A stretch of 64,000 nucleotides of DNA, from NCBI GenBank assembly GCA_016285455.1, contig JAEEQS010000003.1:62001-126000 (forward strand), in the 5' to 3' direction. Each line of letters opens with the position of its first letter. The stretch's first letter is position 1. A program made the position numbers and the translations under genes. Origin of the DNA: Bacteroidales bacterium. GTDB lineage: Bacteria > Bacteroidota > Bacteroidia > Bacteroidales > UBA932. Of the stretch, positions 24,911 to 34,592 are shown piece after piece. The notes below the pieces were generated by a model. It worked only from the letters and a program-made list of their open reading frames with translations. It did no database searches and was not told the DNA's origin.

Positions 24911-26186
24911 AAAATCTATATTGATCGCAATAGTTGCGCTTATAAGTTTCCAATATGCGTCAGCCCAGGAAATAGACGCTCTGGGCACGTTCACTCCTTA
25001 TTCTCTTTTCGGAATCGGTGACATACACGGCTCCAATTCCGCCATTACACTGGGAATGGGAGGAATAGGAATGGGAGTCCGCAATCCTGGGTACATTAAC
25101 TTCAAGAACATTGCTTCTCTGACAGAGAGAGATACCTTGAGCTTTATGCTGGATTTGGGAGTGTATTCCAAGAATATATACCTGAAAGACCAGAACACAA
25201 AGTCTGCTTACAACACAGCCAACATTAACAACTTTGTATTCAGCTTCCCTATAAAGGACAAACATTCAATGATTGTAGGAATTATGCCGTATTCCAATAT
25301 GGGCTATAAGTTCCGCACCAAAGAAACAGACAACTCCCTGATAGCCAAGTATGGAGACATACAGTATTTCAAATACGGAACAGGAAGCGTCAATCAGGCT
25401 TTTGTAGGAGGAGCGGTAAAGATCAACAAGTACCTTTCTGCCGGATTGAAGGGAATATACTATTTCGGCTCTCAGAACAACCATAGCGATATATATTTCT
25501 ATTCAAGTTCTGTACGCACAATGCAGACCGGATGGAAGTATTCTCCTCACGGATTCAGCCTGGAGGCTGCCCTTCAGGGAACATATAAGCCAACTGAGGA
25601 TTATGTTGTTACCGCCGGAGCCGTTTACAAGACAAAGAACAAGATGCACGGCTCAATGACAAGATACGCCTATGTGTTTGACGATGAGCTGAAAGATACA
25701 GTAGTGTTTAACAAAACCACCAGCAACATATATATTCCAGCTACATTTTCCGTAGGCGCAACCGTTCGCAAGAAAGACAAATGGATGGCAGGCGTGGATT
25801 ATGAAAGGCAAGACTGGACAAAAGCCGAGCTGAACAATACTGTTGGAGTGGGCTACAAGGCTCAGACAGCGCAATCTATAAGAACTGGAATAGAATTTGT
25901 TCCTAACCGTTATGACATCAGGTACTACTATAAAAGGATGACATACAGAGCCGGTTTCCATTACGACAAGACGTATGTGAATTTAGACGGCAAGAGCATA
26001 AACCAGATAGGTTTCACTCTCGGAGTTTCCCTCCCGGTATATCGTCTGAACAATTCGTTCAACATTGCCGTGGATTTCGGACAGAGAGGCTCAACGACCG
26101 GCAACCTGGTAAAGGAGAATTACGTGAACTTCATCTTCAGCCTGAGCCTGCACGATATCTGGTTCGTGAAGCCGAAGTATCAGTAA
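24900..26186 (+). CDS. Outer-membrane beta-barrel protein, function unknown
   Basis: A 428-residue protein with signal peptide MKARKSILIAIVALISFQYASAQ. The start at 24900 is chosen because it opens the signal peptide; another ATG lies four codons upstream. The mature part has alternating polar and aromatic beta-strand segments and ends in an aromatic-rich strand (YVNFIFSLSLHDIWFVKPKYQ region), as for outer-membrane barrels. The glycine-rich start after the signal (SLFGIGDIHG, then GMGGIGMGVR) resembles the FadL-like or type-IX-associated barrels of Bacteroidota. It occupies the conserved slot between coaX and the TPR/lptC genes, which suggests a shared role in envelope assembly. Precise function unknown. 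Confidence 0.8.
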   Translation: MKARKSILIAIVALISFQYASAQEIDALGTFTPYSLFGIGDIHGSNSAITLGMGGIGMGVRNPGYINFKNIASLTERDTLSFMLDLGVYSKNIYLKDQNTKSAYNTANINNFVFSFPIKDKHSMIVGIMPYSNMGYKFRTKETDNSLIAKYGDIQYFKYGTGSVNQAFVGGAVKINKYLSAGLKGIYYFGSQNNHSDIYFYSSSVRTMQTGWKYSPHGFSLEAALQGTYKPTEDYVVTAGAVYKTKNKMHGSMTRYAYVFDDELKDTVVFNKTTSNIYIPATFSVGATVRKKDKWMAGVDYERQDWTKAELNNTVGVGYKAQTAQSIRTGIEFVPNRYDIRYYYKRMTYRAGFHYDKTYVNLDGKSINQIGFTLGVSLPVYRLNNSFNIAVDFGQRGSTTGNLVKENYVNFIFSLSLHDIWFVKPKYQ

Positions 26187-26198
26187 AAAAGAAATTTA

Positions 26199-26206
26199 TA
26201 AATTTG
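26199..26206 (+). promoter_or_regulatory. -7 promoter element for the TPR protein gene
   Basis: TAAATTTG matches TAnnTTTG, 17 bases before the ATG at 26224. It may give an internal start within the cluster. Confidence 0.5.
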
Positions 26207-26223
26207 CTAAAATATTTGCTACT

Positions 26224-27549
26224 ATGAAAAAATTAAGATTTGCACTTTATCTTTTGGCTGCGGCATTGTTTGTCTTTCCCGCAGAAGGTTCCTCCCAGGG
26301 AAGGTTCGGAAAAGATAGCGCAGAATGTGTGAACAACCTTAATTTCTATCAGGATTTTCTCCGTCAAGGAAATATGGATGAGGCTTATTCATACTGGAAA
26401 GACGCTATGAAGTTCTGTCCTGCAAGGGTTTCCCAGAACCTTTACATCAACGGAAGGAAGATATTGCTTTACCGTTTGAGCAAGACCACAGACGCTTCCG
26501 CCAGAGAACAGATAATGGACTCCATACTTAATCTGGCAGAAACCAGAGCTTCCCTGTTTGCAAAGAACGCCAAGAAGGCAAAGGAAGGCAGGCTGAGCGA
26601 CATTATGGTATTCTATGGACAGGATCCTCAGAAAGCAAAGCTTATTTTCGATAATCTGGACGCTTATGCCACCGAGTTCGGAGCTGAGGCAGACCACGAG
26701 CTGGTTGTAAACGCAATGATCAAGGCCACCGAGCTTTTTGCTGCCGGACAGAAGAGCGAAGAGGATATAATGAACCTTTACTCAAAGTATAACGACATAT
26801 TTGAGGCAAGAAGGCAGGCTATGCCAAACGACACCACCATAGATGCCGCCGAGGCAATGCTCCAGAACGCTTTCATCAATTCAGGAGTTGCCACTTGCGA
26901 CAACCTTATAAAAGTGTTTACTCCGCGATTCGAGCAGAATCAGGAAGATATGGCTATGCTGAAAACCATTTCCGGCCTGCTGAACAGCAATGAGTGCACA
27001 GACAGCGATCTCTTCTCAAAGGTTGTTGCCCAGATGTACAAGCTGGAGCCGTCCGCAGGAACCGCATACTATCTGTACAGGTTCTTCAATACCAAGGGAG
27101 ACAAGGCAACCGCTCTTAACTACCTCAAGGAAGCAACCAACGTTGCAGAGGGTGTAGACAAGGGAACCTATCTGTACGAGCTAGCAACTATCCACTACAG
27201 CAATCACAACTACGGACAAGCGGTTTCAACCGCTCGCCAGGCAGCCGAGCTCAATCCTAAATATGCAGGCAAGGCTGAGATGCTGATCGGAACAATCTGG
27301 GCAGCTACTCCTTGTGCTGGAGACGAGATTGCCAAGAGAGCAAAGTTCTGGGTTGCAACTGACTATATGCAGAGGGCAAAGGCAAAGGATCCTTCCCTTG
27401 CAAGCGAGTGCGACAGAAACATCGCACGTTACCGCAACTATTTCCCTACCGCCCAAGATGCCTTTATGTATGACCTTACAGACGGCAAGGGTTACTCTAT
27501 CTCTTGCGGCGGAATGAGCGCTTCTACAACCGTAAGAACACTCAAGTAA
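26224..27549 (+). CDS. Exported TPR-repeat protein
   Basis: A 441-residue protein with signal peptide MKKLRFALYLLAAALFVFPAEGSS. The rest is helical with tetratricopeptide-like repeats: YSYWKDAMKFCPARVSQN near residue 60, and clearer repeats at the C-terminal third (ATALNYLKEATNVAEG, YGQAVSTARQAAELNPKY). Such proteins act as periplasmic scaffolds. It lies between the outer-membrane protein and lptC in the cluster, so a role in envelope or LPS assembly is a reasonable inference. No catalytic motif is visible. Confidence 0.82.
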   Translation: MKKLRFALYLLAAALFVFPAEGSSQGRFGKDSAECVNNLNFYQDFLRQGNMDEAYSYWKDAMKFCPARVSQNLYINGRKILLYRLSKTTDASAREQIMDSILNLAETRASLFAKNAKKAKEGRLSDIMVFYGQDPQKAKLIFDNLDAYATEFGAEADHELVVNAMIKATELFAAGQKSEEDIMNLYSKYNDIFEARRQAMPNDTTIDAAEAMLQNAFINSGVATCDNLIKVFTPRFEQNQEDMAMLKTISGLLNSNECTDSDLFSKVVAQMYKLEPSAGTAYYLYRFFNTKGDKATALNYLKEATNVAEGVDKGTYLYELATIHYSNHNYGQAVSTARQAAELNPKYAGKAEMLIGTIWAATPCAGDEIAKRAKFWVATDYMQRAKAKDPSLASECDRNIARYRNYFPTAQDAFMYDLTDGKGYSISCGGMSASTTVRTLK

Positions 27550-27563
27550 TAATCCGGGGATTT

Positions 27564-28202
27564 ATGTCTTTGAATCTCCGTCATATAGCAAAACAGGCAG
27601 CGGCATTCCTTTGGATTGCTGCTGCTTTGTCTTTGCAGCTTGGCTGCAATGCCAAGACTGAGGTGACGGATCAGATAGACATAAGCACAGCCCCACGCCA
27701 GGTGGGAGACAGCATATTTGCAGTTCAGAGCGTAAACGGGGAACAGACATTGAGGGTTGAAGCTCCGAGAATGGAAAAGTACGAGAAAGACTCCTTGTCC
27801 TACGAGCTTTTTCCGCAAGGCTTCAATGTATATTCCTACAACGACGGCAATCTGGAAACCAGCATAATAGCCAAAAATGCCCGCCACTCTACGCTCAAAG
27901 ACCAGAGCGAAAAATGGGAAGTATTCGGCGATGTGGTAATAACCAATTACATCAACGGCCAAACCCTTAAGACAGATACCCTCTACTGGGACCGCTACAA
28001 TCACAAGATATTTACGCATTGCTATGTGGAAATGGCTTCTCCGCAAGGCTTTATGCAAGGCTACGGGATGGAGAGCGACGAGCAGGCCCGCAATGCGGAA
28101 ATCCTCCGTCCGTTTGATTCATTCACCAGGATAGAGGAAGACTCCCTGTATGTGGACACGGCCAATTTCGTGGGCCCTATTCTTAAAGACTTCAAGCGAT
28201 GA
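27564..28202 (+). CDS. lptC: LptC-family LPS export lipoprotein
   Basis: LptC forms part of the periplasmic bridge moving lipopolysaccharide to the outer membrane. The start at 27564 (MSLNLRHIAKQ) is chosen because the frame upstream overlaps the TPR gene. A lipobox is visible at residues about 26-29 (LQLGC), so this version may be lipid-anchored. The jellyroll body includes YEKDSLSYELFPQGFNVYSYNDG and SEKWEVFGDVVITNYINGQTLKTDTLYWDR, a family hallmark ending near YGMESDEQ. The last 4 bases overlap the next gene (ATGA). Confidence 0.86.
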   Translation: MSLNLRHIAKQAAAFLWIAAALSLQLGCNAKTEVTDQIDISTAPRQVGDSIFAVQSVNGEQTLRVEAPRMEKYEKDSLSYELFPQGFNVYSYNDGNLETSIIAKNARHSTLKDQSEKWEVFGDVVITNYINGQTLKTDTLYWDRYNHKIFTHCYVEMASPQGFMQGYGMESDEQARNAEILRPFDSFTRIEEDSLYVDTANFVGPILKDFKR

Positions 28203-29458
28203 TATACAACATAATCATTGTTATAGTCTCCCTTTGCATGTGCGCCCTCTTTTCCGGTTATGAGATGGCGTTTCTGCATTGCAACCGCTTGAAGGTAGCC
28301 TTGGACAAAAAAGAGGGCAAGAAGTATGCGATTGCGATGGACCGGTTCATCCGCAACGAGAACGACCTGATATCCGCGCTTCTGATGGGAAACAACATTT
28401 TTGTTGTGATTTACAGTATCGCCTGCGCTCATCTTCTGAATCCTTTCCTTACGGCTCACATTACCACACATACATCGCTGATTATAATTATTGAAACCAT
28501 TGTGGCCACCGCCATAGTAATGGTTACAGCGGAGTATCTTCCAAAGGCTCTCTGCCTTCTGAACGCCAACAAGGTTTTCTCTTCTCTGTACAGGGTAATA
28601 CTGTTTTTCTACTGGCTGTTTTATCCGCTTACCTGGCTGACGAACAGGCTTTCCTGCCTGATAATAGGAAAGAAGCCCAAGGCATTTCAAGCCATGCAGC
28701 AATACGGAAAATTTGATACTGTGGATCTTCTTAATCTCAGCGAAGAAGTTGAAGACGCACAGGGAGACGACGTGCCTTCAGACATAGAGTTTTTCCAGAA
28801 CGCGATGGATTTTTCGCAGACCAAAATCAAGGAATGCCTGATTCCTAGAACAGAGATAGTGGCCATAGACATAGAAGACAGCATCGCTGAGCTTCTGAGC
28901 CTTTTTGTGGATACGGGCTATTCCAGAATAGTTGTTTTCAGGGAAAACATAGACGACATCATTGGCTATGTTCTTTCAAAAGATCTTCTCCAGGGAAAGA
29001 AGAATTCCATTAGTGAAATCCTGCGTCCGATTACCCACGTGGCAATGGATATGGATGCCCGTTCTCTCCTGGAGAAAATGACTTCCAGCAAGGAGAATAT
29101 TGTGGTTGTCAACGACGAATACGGCGGAACGGAAGGAATAATCACACTGGAAGACCTTATAGAAGAAATCTTTGGCGAGATAGAAGACGAGCTAGACCGC
29201 AATGAGTTCACAGAGAAGAAGATATCAGACAAGGAATGGGTGTTTTCTGCAAGGCTGGATGTAAAAGATATCAACCGCCGCCACGAGCTTTCCCTTCCGG
29301 AAGATGATGCATATGAAACGCTTGCCGGCCTGATTCTCTACAATCTTGGCTGCATACCAAAAGAAAAGGAGACGTTCCGTTTGGGGAACATCTCCTTCAC
29401 CGTCCTCAAGACTTCAAAAAAGAGGATAGAAACCGTCTCCGTCAAAATCCTGAATTAG
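28199..29458 (+). CDS. CNNM/CBS-domain membrane protein (hemolysin-C/CorC family)
   Basis: A 419-residue inner-membrane protein of the family linked to magnesium or cobalt transport, long annotated as hemolysin-related. Transmembrane helices of the CNNM (DUF21) domain fill residues 1-150. A cytosolic CBS pair spans about 215-335 (RTEIVAIDIEDSIAELL, then SRIVVFRENIDDIIGYV, and IVVVNDEYGGTEGIITLEDLIEE). A C-terminal CorC/HlyC domain spans 345-419. It overlaps lptC by 4 bases, implying translational coupling. Ion specificity cannot be read from sequence. Confidence 0.9.
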   Translation: MIYNIIIVIVSLCMCALFSGYEMAFLHCNRLKVALDKKEGKKYAIAMDRFIRNENDLISALLMGNNIFVVIYSIACAHLLNPFLTAHITTHTSLIIIIETIVATAIVMVTAEYLPKALCLLNANKVFSSLYRVILFFYWLFYPLTWLTNRLSCLIIGKKPKAFQAMQQYGKFDTVDLLNLSEEVEDAQGDDVPSDIEFFQNAMDFSQTKIKECLIPRTEIVAIDIEDSIAELLSLFVDTGYSRIVVFRENIDDIIGYVLSKDLLQGKKNSISEILRPITHVAMDMDARSLLEKMTSSKENIVVVNDEYGGTEGIITLEDLIEEIFGEIEDELDRNEFTEKKISDKEWVFSARLDVKDINRRHELSLPEDDAYETLAGLILYNLGCIPKEKETFRLGNISFTVLKTSKKRIETVSVKILN

Positions 29459-29462
29459 TTTC

Positions 29463-31568
29463 CTAGTAGAATTTGTAACGCTGGTCTACTACATCAGCGT
29501 CGTTGCACATTACCTGCGGCAACACGTTGATGATTGAGTAAACAGCGTTGTCGGCCTTGTTCTGGGCATCGCTTTCTGTGTAGAAAGCTCCCATCTTGTT
29601 GTCCTTGATCTGGAAATAGTAAACTCCCAGAGAACCCTTTACAGGGCCTACAATGTTTCTGTTGCCATCTGCTCCAGCCTTTGCAATATAGCCAACGAAC
29701 AGAGGATCGAGCTGCTGTCCGGAGTTAAGTGAAGAGAAGGTAACATCGTTGATGCTGCTAACGGTAGTGTTGAGCTTTTCGCTTACAGCTTCAAGATCCG
29801 CCCCCTGTCCAACTTTGGCTGCGCAGTCCTCGGCCATTTTGTCTATGGTCTTCTTTACAGTCAGATATTCCTTAACCTGAGGAGTCATCTCCTCAAGAGA
29901 AGCATATCCGGCAGGATGGATCTTCTTCAGAGCCGCAATCACGTAATACTTGTTGTTTACGGTGATTATGTCTGAAATTTCACCTTCCTTGGCATCGAAC
30001 ATCCAACGGGTGGCCTCTTTCATATTGTCATAGCTTCCTATGTTCTTCAGGCCTCCAACCATACCGTTTGCAGGAACAACCTCGATGTTGTTCTTGAAGG
30101 CATAGTCTTCCATTTTGTCAATGTTCTTCTGCGCAGCGTCCAGAACCTTTCCAGCCTCTGCATAAACATTGGAGAAAGTTTCCTGGCTTGGAGTTGCGTT
30201 CCTTGAAAGAACGGCAACCTTAACCTTTCTGACAGGCTTGGTGAGCTTGTCTACTCTGGCTATTACAGGATATCCGCCTGCGTCTACCTTGAACAAATCT
30301 CCGCTCTTGGCGGTGAATGCCTGCAGGAAACCGGCAGGAAGATTTGCATAAACGATAGGCTCGGTTACCCATCCAAGAGTGCCGGGCTCGGAGCCTCTCT
30401 GTGCCCTGACATACTGTGAAGCCAATGACGTAAAGTCTGCTCCGCCCTTCAGAACAGTTATAAGACTGTCTGCCATCTTGTCGTCTGCCGCAGGAATATA
30501 CTGCAGGTAAACAGAATCGGGCCTGTTAGCCACTTCCAAAATCTTTGCGGCTACGAACTGATTGTCATAGTGCTGAGTTTCAAGGAAGTCTCCAGCTTTC
30601 TTGTCTGCAGCAAAATCGCTGAGAATAGAAGACACCTCCCTAAGATCCTCGCTCTTGAAGAAGAGGTCGTTGAAAGGAATGTCTGAATTCTTTGTGAGGA
30701 AAGCCTTCATTTCAGCATCCGGAAGAGTCTGGAATTCCTCGTAGAGTTTTTCCATTTCTTCCTGAGCGGCCTTTACATCCTTCTCGGAAGGCTCGATAGG
30801 CAAAACTACAACCTCTCCGTCTCTTGTCTCGAATTTCTTCAAAGCTGGACGGATCTGCTCGTAGTATTTCTTTATTTCTTCATTGGAAACCTTAACGGTG
30901 GTATCTCTTTCATAAGACATTGGAGCAATCACAAAGTCAACATCGTAGGAGTTGTTGTTCTCCGCAATTTCCCTTCTAACCTGGAGCTTGTTTGCAACTG
31001 TTCCCTTGGCGATCATAGCTGCGTATTTGGTGAACATCCTCTCCTGCATCATATTGTTTTCCAGATAGTCCCAATATGCAGCAAGCTGACCGGTCTCATC
31101 TCCGTCTATAGACTGGATGAAATTCTGGAACTGGTCTTTGCTGAACAATCCGTTATCATCCATAAAAGCTGCCTCGTTTCTGAGGACCGGAGAAATATCC
31201 ACTCCGCCGCACATATCTTCTACTTCGCCATCGCCGATTTTAATACCCGCTTTCTCGCAGGCTGGAATGAGGACATTGTCTGCAATGTAACTGTTCCAGG
31301 CTTCATTATTTGCCCTTTCACTTTCCTCTTCGCTGTTTCCGGTCTGTCCGGTAAGCTTTGCGATGCCGTTGTAATATTCTACTCTCTTGCTGAATTCCTG
31401 CTGGTTGATGCTCTTTCCGGCTATCTTTCCCACATCATACTTTGAGGAGAACATAGACATAACTCTCTGCAGATCGTCCGGATTTACGATAAATGCCAGC
31501 AACGCAATCGCAATAACGATGGAAATGAAAACTCCCATCTTTTTGCGCATTTTCTCAAGAACTGCCAT
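29463..31568 (-). CDS. ppiD: PpiD/SurA-type periplasmic peptidyl-prolyl isomerase
   Basis: A 701-residue membrane-anchored folding factor for exported proteins. One N-terminal transmembrane helix (residues 12-28, GVFISIVIAIALLAFIV) leads into a SurA_N-like chaperone region, followed by a parvulin rotamase domain around 350-455 (VYLQYIPAADDKMADSL, then GTLGWVTEPIVYANLPAGF) and a second parvulin-like region near 500-560. This is the membrane-anchored chaperone commonly found with the coaX-lptC-CNNM cluster, here on the opposite strand, ending 4 bases from that cluster. One ATCGCTGAG word lies at 30615. The gene name is by architecture. Confidence 0.88.
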   Translation of the reverse strand: MAVLEKMRKKMGVFISIVIAIALLAFIVNPDDLQRVMSMFSSKYDVGKIAGKSINQQEFSKRVEYYNGIAKLTGQTGNSEEESERANNEAWNSYIADNVLIPACEKAGIKIGDGEVEDMCGGVDISPVLRNEAAFMDDNGLFSKDQFQNFIQSIDGDETGQLAAYWDYLENNMMQERMFTKYAAMIAKGTVANKLQVRREIAENNNSYDVDFVIAPMSYERDTTVKVSNEEIKKYYEQIRPALKKFETRDGEVVVLPIEPSEKDVKAAQEEMEKLYEEFQTLPDAEMKAFLTKNSDIPFNDLFFKSEDLREVSSILSDFAADKKAGDFLETQHYDNQFVAAKILEVANRPDSVYLQYIPAADDKMADSLITVLKGGADFTSLASQYVRAQRGSEPGTLGWVTEPIVYANLPAGFLQAFTAKSGDLFKVDAGGYPVIARVDKLTKPVRKVKVAVLSRNATPSQETFSNVYAEAGKVLDAAQKNIDKMEDYAFKNNIEVVPANGMVGGLKNIGSYDNMKEATRWMFDAKEGEISDIITVNNKYYVIAALKKIHPAGYASLEEMTPQVKEYLTVKKTIDKMAEDCAAKVGQGADLEAVSEKLNTTVSSINDVTFSSLNSGQQLDPLFVGYIAKAGADGNRNIVGPVKGSLGVYYFQIKDNKMGAFYTESDAQNKADNAVYSIINVLPQVMCNDADVVDQRYKFY

Positions 31569-31625
31569 ATAAATAATTTCTAAAAGTTTATTCTAAATGT
31601 ACCCGCGCCCGTAGGCATAGGGCTG

Positions 31626-31633
31626 CAAAAGTA
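31626..31633 (-). promoter_or_regulatory. -7 promoter element for the PpiD-like gene
   Basis: TACTTTTG on the minus strand matches TAnnTTTG, 57 bases before the ATG. Confidence 0.5.
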
Positions 31634-31643
31634 ATAAAAAAAC

Positions 31644-32747
31644 CTAAACGTTGAACAAGAAGTGCATTATGTCGCCGTCCTGAACCACATATTCCTTGCC
31701 CTCGGTAGCCAGTTTTCCAGCCGCGCGACAGGCGCTTTCACTGCCATAGCGCACAAAATCGTCGAACTTTATGACTTCAGCCCTGATGAATCCTTTCTCA
31801 AAATCAGAGTGGATGACCCCAGCTGCCTGAGGAGCCTTGTCTCCCTTCTTGAAGGTCCAGGCGCGTACCTCAGGCTCTCCCTGAGTAAAGTAGGTCTGAA
31901 GCCCCAGAAGACGATAAGCGCTCTGAACCAGACGCACAATTCCGCTTTCCTCCAAGCCCAGGTCCTGAAGGAACATCTGCTTGTCTTCATAAGAATCCAT
32001 CTCGGCGATGTCTGACTCTATCTTTGCCGCAAGCACCAGAATCTCAGCGTCTTCATCTTTAACAGCCTCTCTTACAGCATCTACGTATGCGTTTCCTTTG
32101 GCAGCGCTTGCCTCATCCACATTGCACACATACATCACCGGCTTGGCCGTCAGAAGAAAGAGGCTCTTTGCAAGCTTTATGTCTTCCTTGTTGTCAAAAA
32201 CCACGCTTCTGGCATTCTGTCCTTTTTCAAGAACCGCCTTGTACTGCTCCAGCACGTTGCACAGTTTCTGGGCTTCCTTGTCGGCCCCCATCTTTGCCTG
32301 CTTTCCAACTTTTGCCAGACGGTTTTCCACGGTCTCCAGGTCTTTCAGCTGAAGTTCCGTGTCTATGACTTCCTTGTCGCGCACAGGATCCACGCTTCCG
32401 TCTACGTGGGCTATGTTTGGGTCGTCGAAACAGCGCAGCACGTGAAGGATGGCGTCTGTTTCTCTGATATTTGCAAGAAACTGGTTTCCAAGACCTTCTC
32501 CGCGGCTGGCGCCTTTTACCAATCCGGCGATATCCACAATTTCCACTGTTGCCGGCACCACGTTTCTGGGATGCACCATATCCACCAGAGTCTGAAGCCT
32601 CTTGTCCGGAACGGCTGTAGATCCTATCTGCGGATTGATTGTGCAGAACGGAAAGTTAGCCGCTTCTGCCTTCGCCGAGCTTATGCAATTGAAAAGAGTG
32701 CTTTTGCCCACATTCGGAAGGCCCACTATGCCACATTTTACAGACAT
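31644..32747 (-). CDS. ychF: Redox-regulated ATPase YchF (Obg-like)
   Basis: A universally conserved P-loop protein that prefers ATP over GTP and associates with ribosomes. The frame is open for 70 codons upstream, but the correct start is 32747 (MSVKCGIVGLPNVGKST), giving 367 residues against the usual 363. G1 is GLPNVGKST (8-16), followed by NFPFCTI and DIAGLVKGAS. The G4 position reads NVDE, the ATP-selective version seen in YchF. The C-terminal TGS-like domain includes TYFTQGEPEVRAWTF. It reads away from the structured region at 32788-32846. Confidence 0.95.
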   Translation of the reverse strand: MSVKCGIVGLPNVGKSTLFNCISSAKAEAANFPFCTINPQIGSTAVPDKRLQTLVDMVHPRNVVPATVEIVDIAGLVKGASRGEGLGNQFLANIRETDAILHVLRCFDDPNIAHVDGSVDPVRDKEVIDTELQLKDLETVENRLAKVGKQAKMGADKEAQKLCNVLEQYKAVLEKGQNARSVVFDNKEDIKLAKSLFLLTAKPVMYVCNVDEASAAKGNAYVDAVREAVKDEDAEILVLAAKIESDIAEMDSYEDKQMFLQDLGLEESGIVRLVQSAYRLLGLQTYFTQGEPEVRAWTFKKGDKAPQAAGVIHSDFEKGFIRAEVIKFDDFVRYGSESACRAAGKLATEGKEYVVQDGDIMHFLFNV

Positions 32748-32884
32748 AAAATTTCTCGTTTTAAATCCTTGCAAATTTAGCAAAAAGCCACTCAACGGAA
32801 AAATCAGTGGGCGGACACGGTAAATTTTACCGTTTGGCATCCGCCCCAAAAACAACGCGCATATTTTAGCGGCCAAAAAAAACA
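32748..32884. other. Divergent ychF / nuclease-family intergenic region with nested hairpins
   Basis: The region contains the ychF -7 element (32772-32779) and two overlapping inverted repeats: CCACT/AGTGG (32788-32792 with 32806-32810), and GGGCGGA/TCCGCCC (32809-32815 with 32840-32846) enclosing CGGTAAATTTTACCG (32818-32832). The two stems share bases 32809-32810, so they compete. No T run follows on the plus strand, so it is not a simple terminator. It may be the leader of the plus-strand gene. Role unknown. Confidence 0.45.
32772..32779 (-). promoter_or_regulatory. -7 promoter element for ychF
   Basis: TAAATTTG on the minus strand matches TAnnTTTG, 24 bases before the ychF ATG. Confidence 0.6.
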
Positions 32885-33787
32885 ATGGACAAAGCGTTAA
32901 AACTGGCCGCTCTTCTGGTAATGTTCTGGAACCTTGAGAATTTCTTCTACCCAACAAAAGGAGATAACCTTGCGGAAAATCCCAGAGCCGTTACCTGGAA
33001 ACGCTTCAAAGCAAAAAGAGACCTTATCTCCAAAACCATCATAGCGGTCAAAGACCAACAAGGCCAGTATCCAGCCATCATAGGCCTTTGTGAAGTGGAA
33101 AACGCCAAGACTCTCAAAAATCTCATCTATGACACTCCGCTTTCAAGGCTCGGTTACAAGATTCTTCACAAAGACTCTCCGGACAAAAGGGGAATAGACG
33201 CGGCGCTACTTTATAGAGAAGATGAAATAGAACTTCTAGACACAGCCTTTCTCCGCATAAAAGAATTCCAGACCAGAGACATCCTCTACGCCAAGCTTTA
33301 TTCACAATCCATCAAAGACACTGTTCATATCTTGGTCAATCATTGGCCATCCAAGCTCGGCGGAGAAAAGAAATCCCTCCCAAGACGAATGGAAGCAGCC
33401 CTCCTTCTCAAGAAAACAGTGGATTCCATCCAATCAGTCATTCCGTCTGCAATTATAATCGCGATGGGGGATTTCAACGATTCCCCAAGTTCAGCGCCAG
33501 TACGGGCGATACCTCTGAATAATCTATCGCTGAGGCTTAAAGACTCCCTTAAAAAGGCAAGGGCAGAAATACCTGGCACACACAAATACAAAGGCAAATG
33601 GGAGATGATAGATCAATTCCTAGTTTCAAAAAACACAAGCGCAAAAGCGGAAATCATTTCCTTTCCCCATCTGCTGCAGCAAGACAAAAAGTATCTCGGC
33701 GACAAAACCAGAAGAACCTTCATCGGTCCCCGTTTCAATGCCGGCGCCAGCGATCACCTCCCCATCCTTTTGAAATTATTTGATTAA
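32885..33787 (+). CDS. Endonuclease/exonuclease/phosphatase-family protein
   Basis: A 300-residue metal-dependent phosphoesterase of the EEP fold (DNase I/exonuclease III superfamily). The family's metal and catalytic positions are seen in order: WNLENFF (15-21), [10 protein letters not shown] (glutamate around residue 69), VNHWPSK (histidine around 156), GDFND (around 195) and a C-terminal SDHLPI (around 290). Bacteroidota homologues are usually annotated as endonuclease or sphingomyelinase-like. The N-terminal hydrophobic stretch ([12 protein letters not shown]) is short, so export is uncertain. The substrate could be nucleic acid or a phospholipid/phosphate ester. A 10-base gap separates it from thyA, which has its own promoter element. 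Confidence 0.85.
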   Translation: MDKALKLAALLVMFWNLENFFYPTKGDNLAENPRAVTWKRFKAKRDLISKTIIAVKDQQGQYPAIIGLCEVENAKTLKNLIYDTPLSRLGYKILHKDSPDKRGIDAALLYREDEIELLDTAFLRIKEFQTRDILYAKLYSQSIKDTVHILVNHWPSKLGGEKKSLPRRMEAALLLKKTVDSIQSVIPSAIIIAMGDFNDSPSSAPVRAIPLNNLSLRLKDSLKKARAEIPGTHKYKGKWEMIDQFLVSKNTSAKAEIISFPHLLQQDKKYLGDKTRRTFIGPRFNAGASDHLPILLKLFD

Positions 33788-33792
33788 ATTTG
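33785..33792 (+). promoter_or_regulatory. -7 promoter element for thyA-folA
   Basis: TAAATTTG matches TAnnTTTG, with only 5 bases between it and the thyA ATG at 33798. It overlaps the stop codon of the preceding gene. A leaderless or near-leaderless thyA transcript is implied. Confidence 0.6.
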
Positions 33793-33797
33793 TACGT

Positions 33798-34592
33798 ATG
33801 AAGCAATATTTGGATTTACTGAAAAGGATTATGGATGAAGGAGCGGTCAAAAAAGACCGTACCGGAGTGGGAACAAAGAGCATTTTCGGCCATCAGATGA
33901 GGTTTAGGCTCAGCGACGGCTTTCCGCTCCTGACCACCAAGAAAGTCCATCTGAAATCAATTATATATGAACTTCTGTGGTTTATCAACGGAGACACTAA
34001 CATCAAGTATCTCAAGGATCACGGAGTGAGCATCTGGGACGAGTGGGCCGATGAGAACGGAGACCTTGGGCCGGTTTACGGAGCGCAGTGGAGAAGATGG
34101 GACTGCGGAGACGGAACCTATATAGACCAACTGCAGAACGTTATGGACACCCTGAAGAACAATCCAGATTCCAGGCGCATCATTATCTCTTCCTGGAACG
34201 TGGCGCAGATAGACAGTATGGCCCTTCCGCCTTGCCACAGCTTGTTCCAGTTCTATGTTGCAGACAACAAGCTCTCTTGCCAGCTGTACCAGAGAAGCGC
34301 GGACACATTCCTGGGAGTTCCGTTCAACATTGCATCGTATGCGCTTCTTACAATGATGATTGCAAAGGTGTGCGGTTTTGCCCTCGGAGACTTTATCCAC
34401 ACTACCGGGGATACTCACATCTACCTTAATCACTTTGACCAGGTGCGCGAGCAGCTGTCCAGAACCCCACGCCCGTTGCCTAAGATGATAATCCACGGAG
34501 ACCAGAAAGATATCTTCTCCTTCAAATACGAAGACTTTGAACTCGTGGGATATGATCCGTATCCTGCCATAAAAGCCCCTGTTGCCGTATGA
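33798..34592 (+). CDS. thyA: Thymidylate synthase
   Basis: Converts dUMP to dTMP using methylenetetrahydrofolate, which is oxidised to dihydrofolate. The ATG at 33798 gives 264 residues, the same length as the E. coli enzyme. The catalytic cysteine is Cys146 in [12 protein letters not shown]. The phosphate-binding DRTGVGT (20-26), YGAQWRRW and the [20 protein letters not shown] segment are all present. folA overlaps its last 4 bases, so the enzyme that regenerates tetrahydrofolate is translationally coupled to it. A promoter element lies just before the start. Confidence 0.98.
   Translation: MKQYLDLLKRIMDEGAVKKDRTGVGTKSIFGHQMRFRLSDGFPLLTTKKVHLKSIIYELLWFINGDTNIKYLKDHGVSIWDEWADENGDLGPVYGAQWRRWDCGDGTYIDQLQNVMDTLKNNPDSRRIIISSWNVAQIDSMALPPCHSLFQFYVADNKLSCQLYQRSADTFLGVPFNIASYALLTMMIAKVCGFALGDFIHTTGDTHIYLNHFDQVREQLSRTPRPLPKMIIHGDQKDIFSFKYEDFELVGYDPYPAIKAPVAV

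Noticed and set aside
32748..32957. 70-codon upstream extension of ychF
   Set aside because: YchF normally starts at MSVKCGIVGLP; the extension crosses its own promoter element and a hairpin region.
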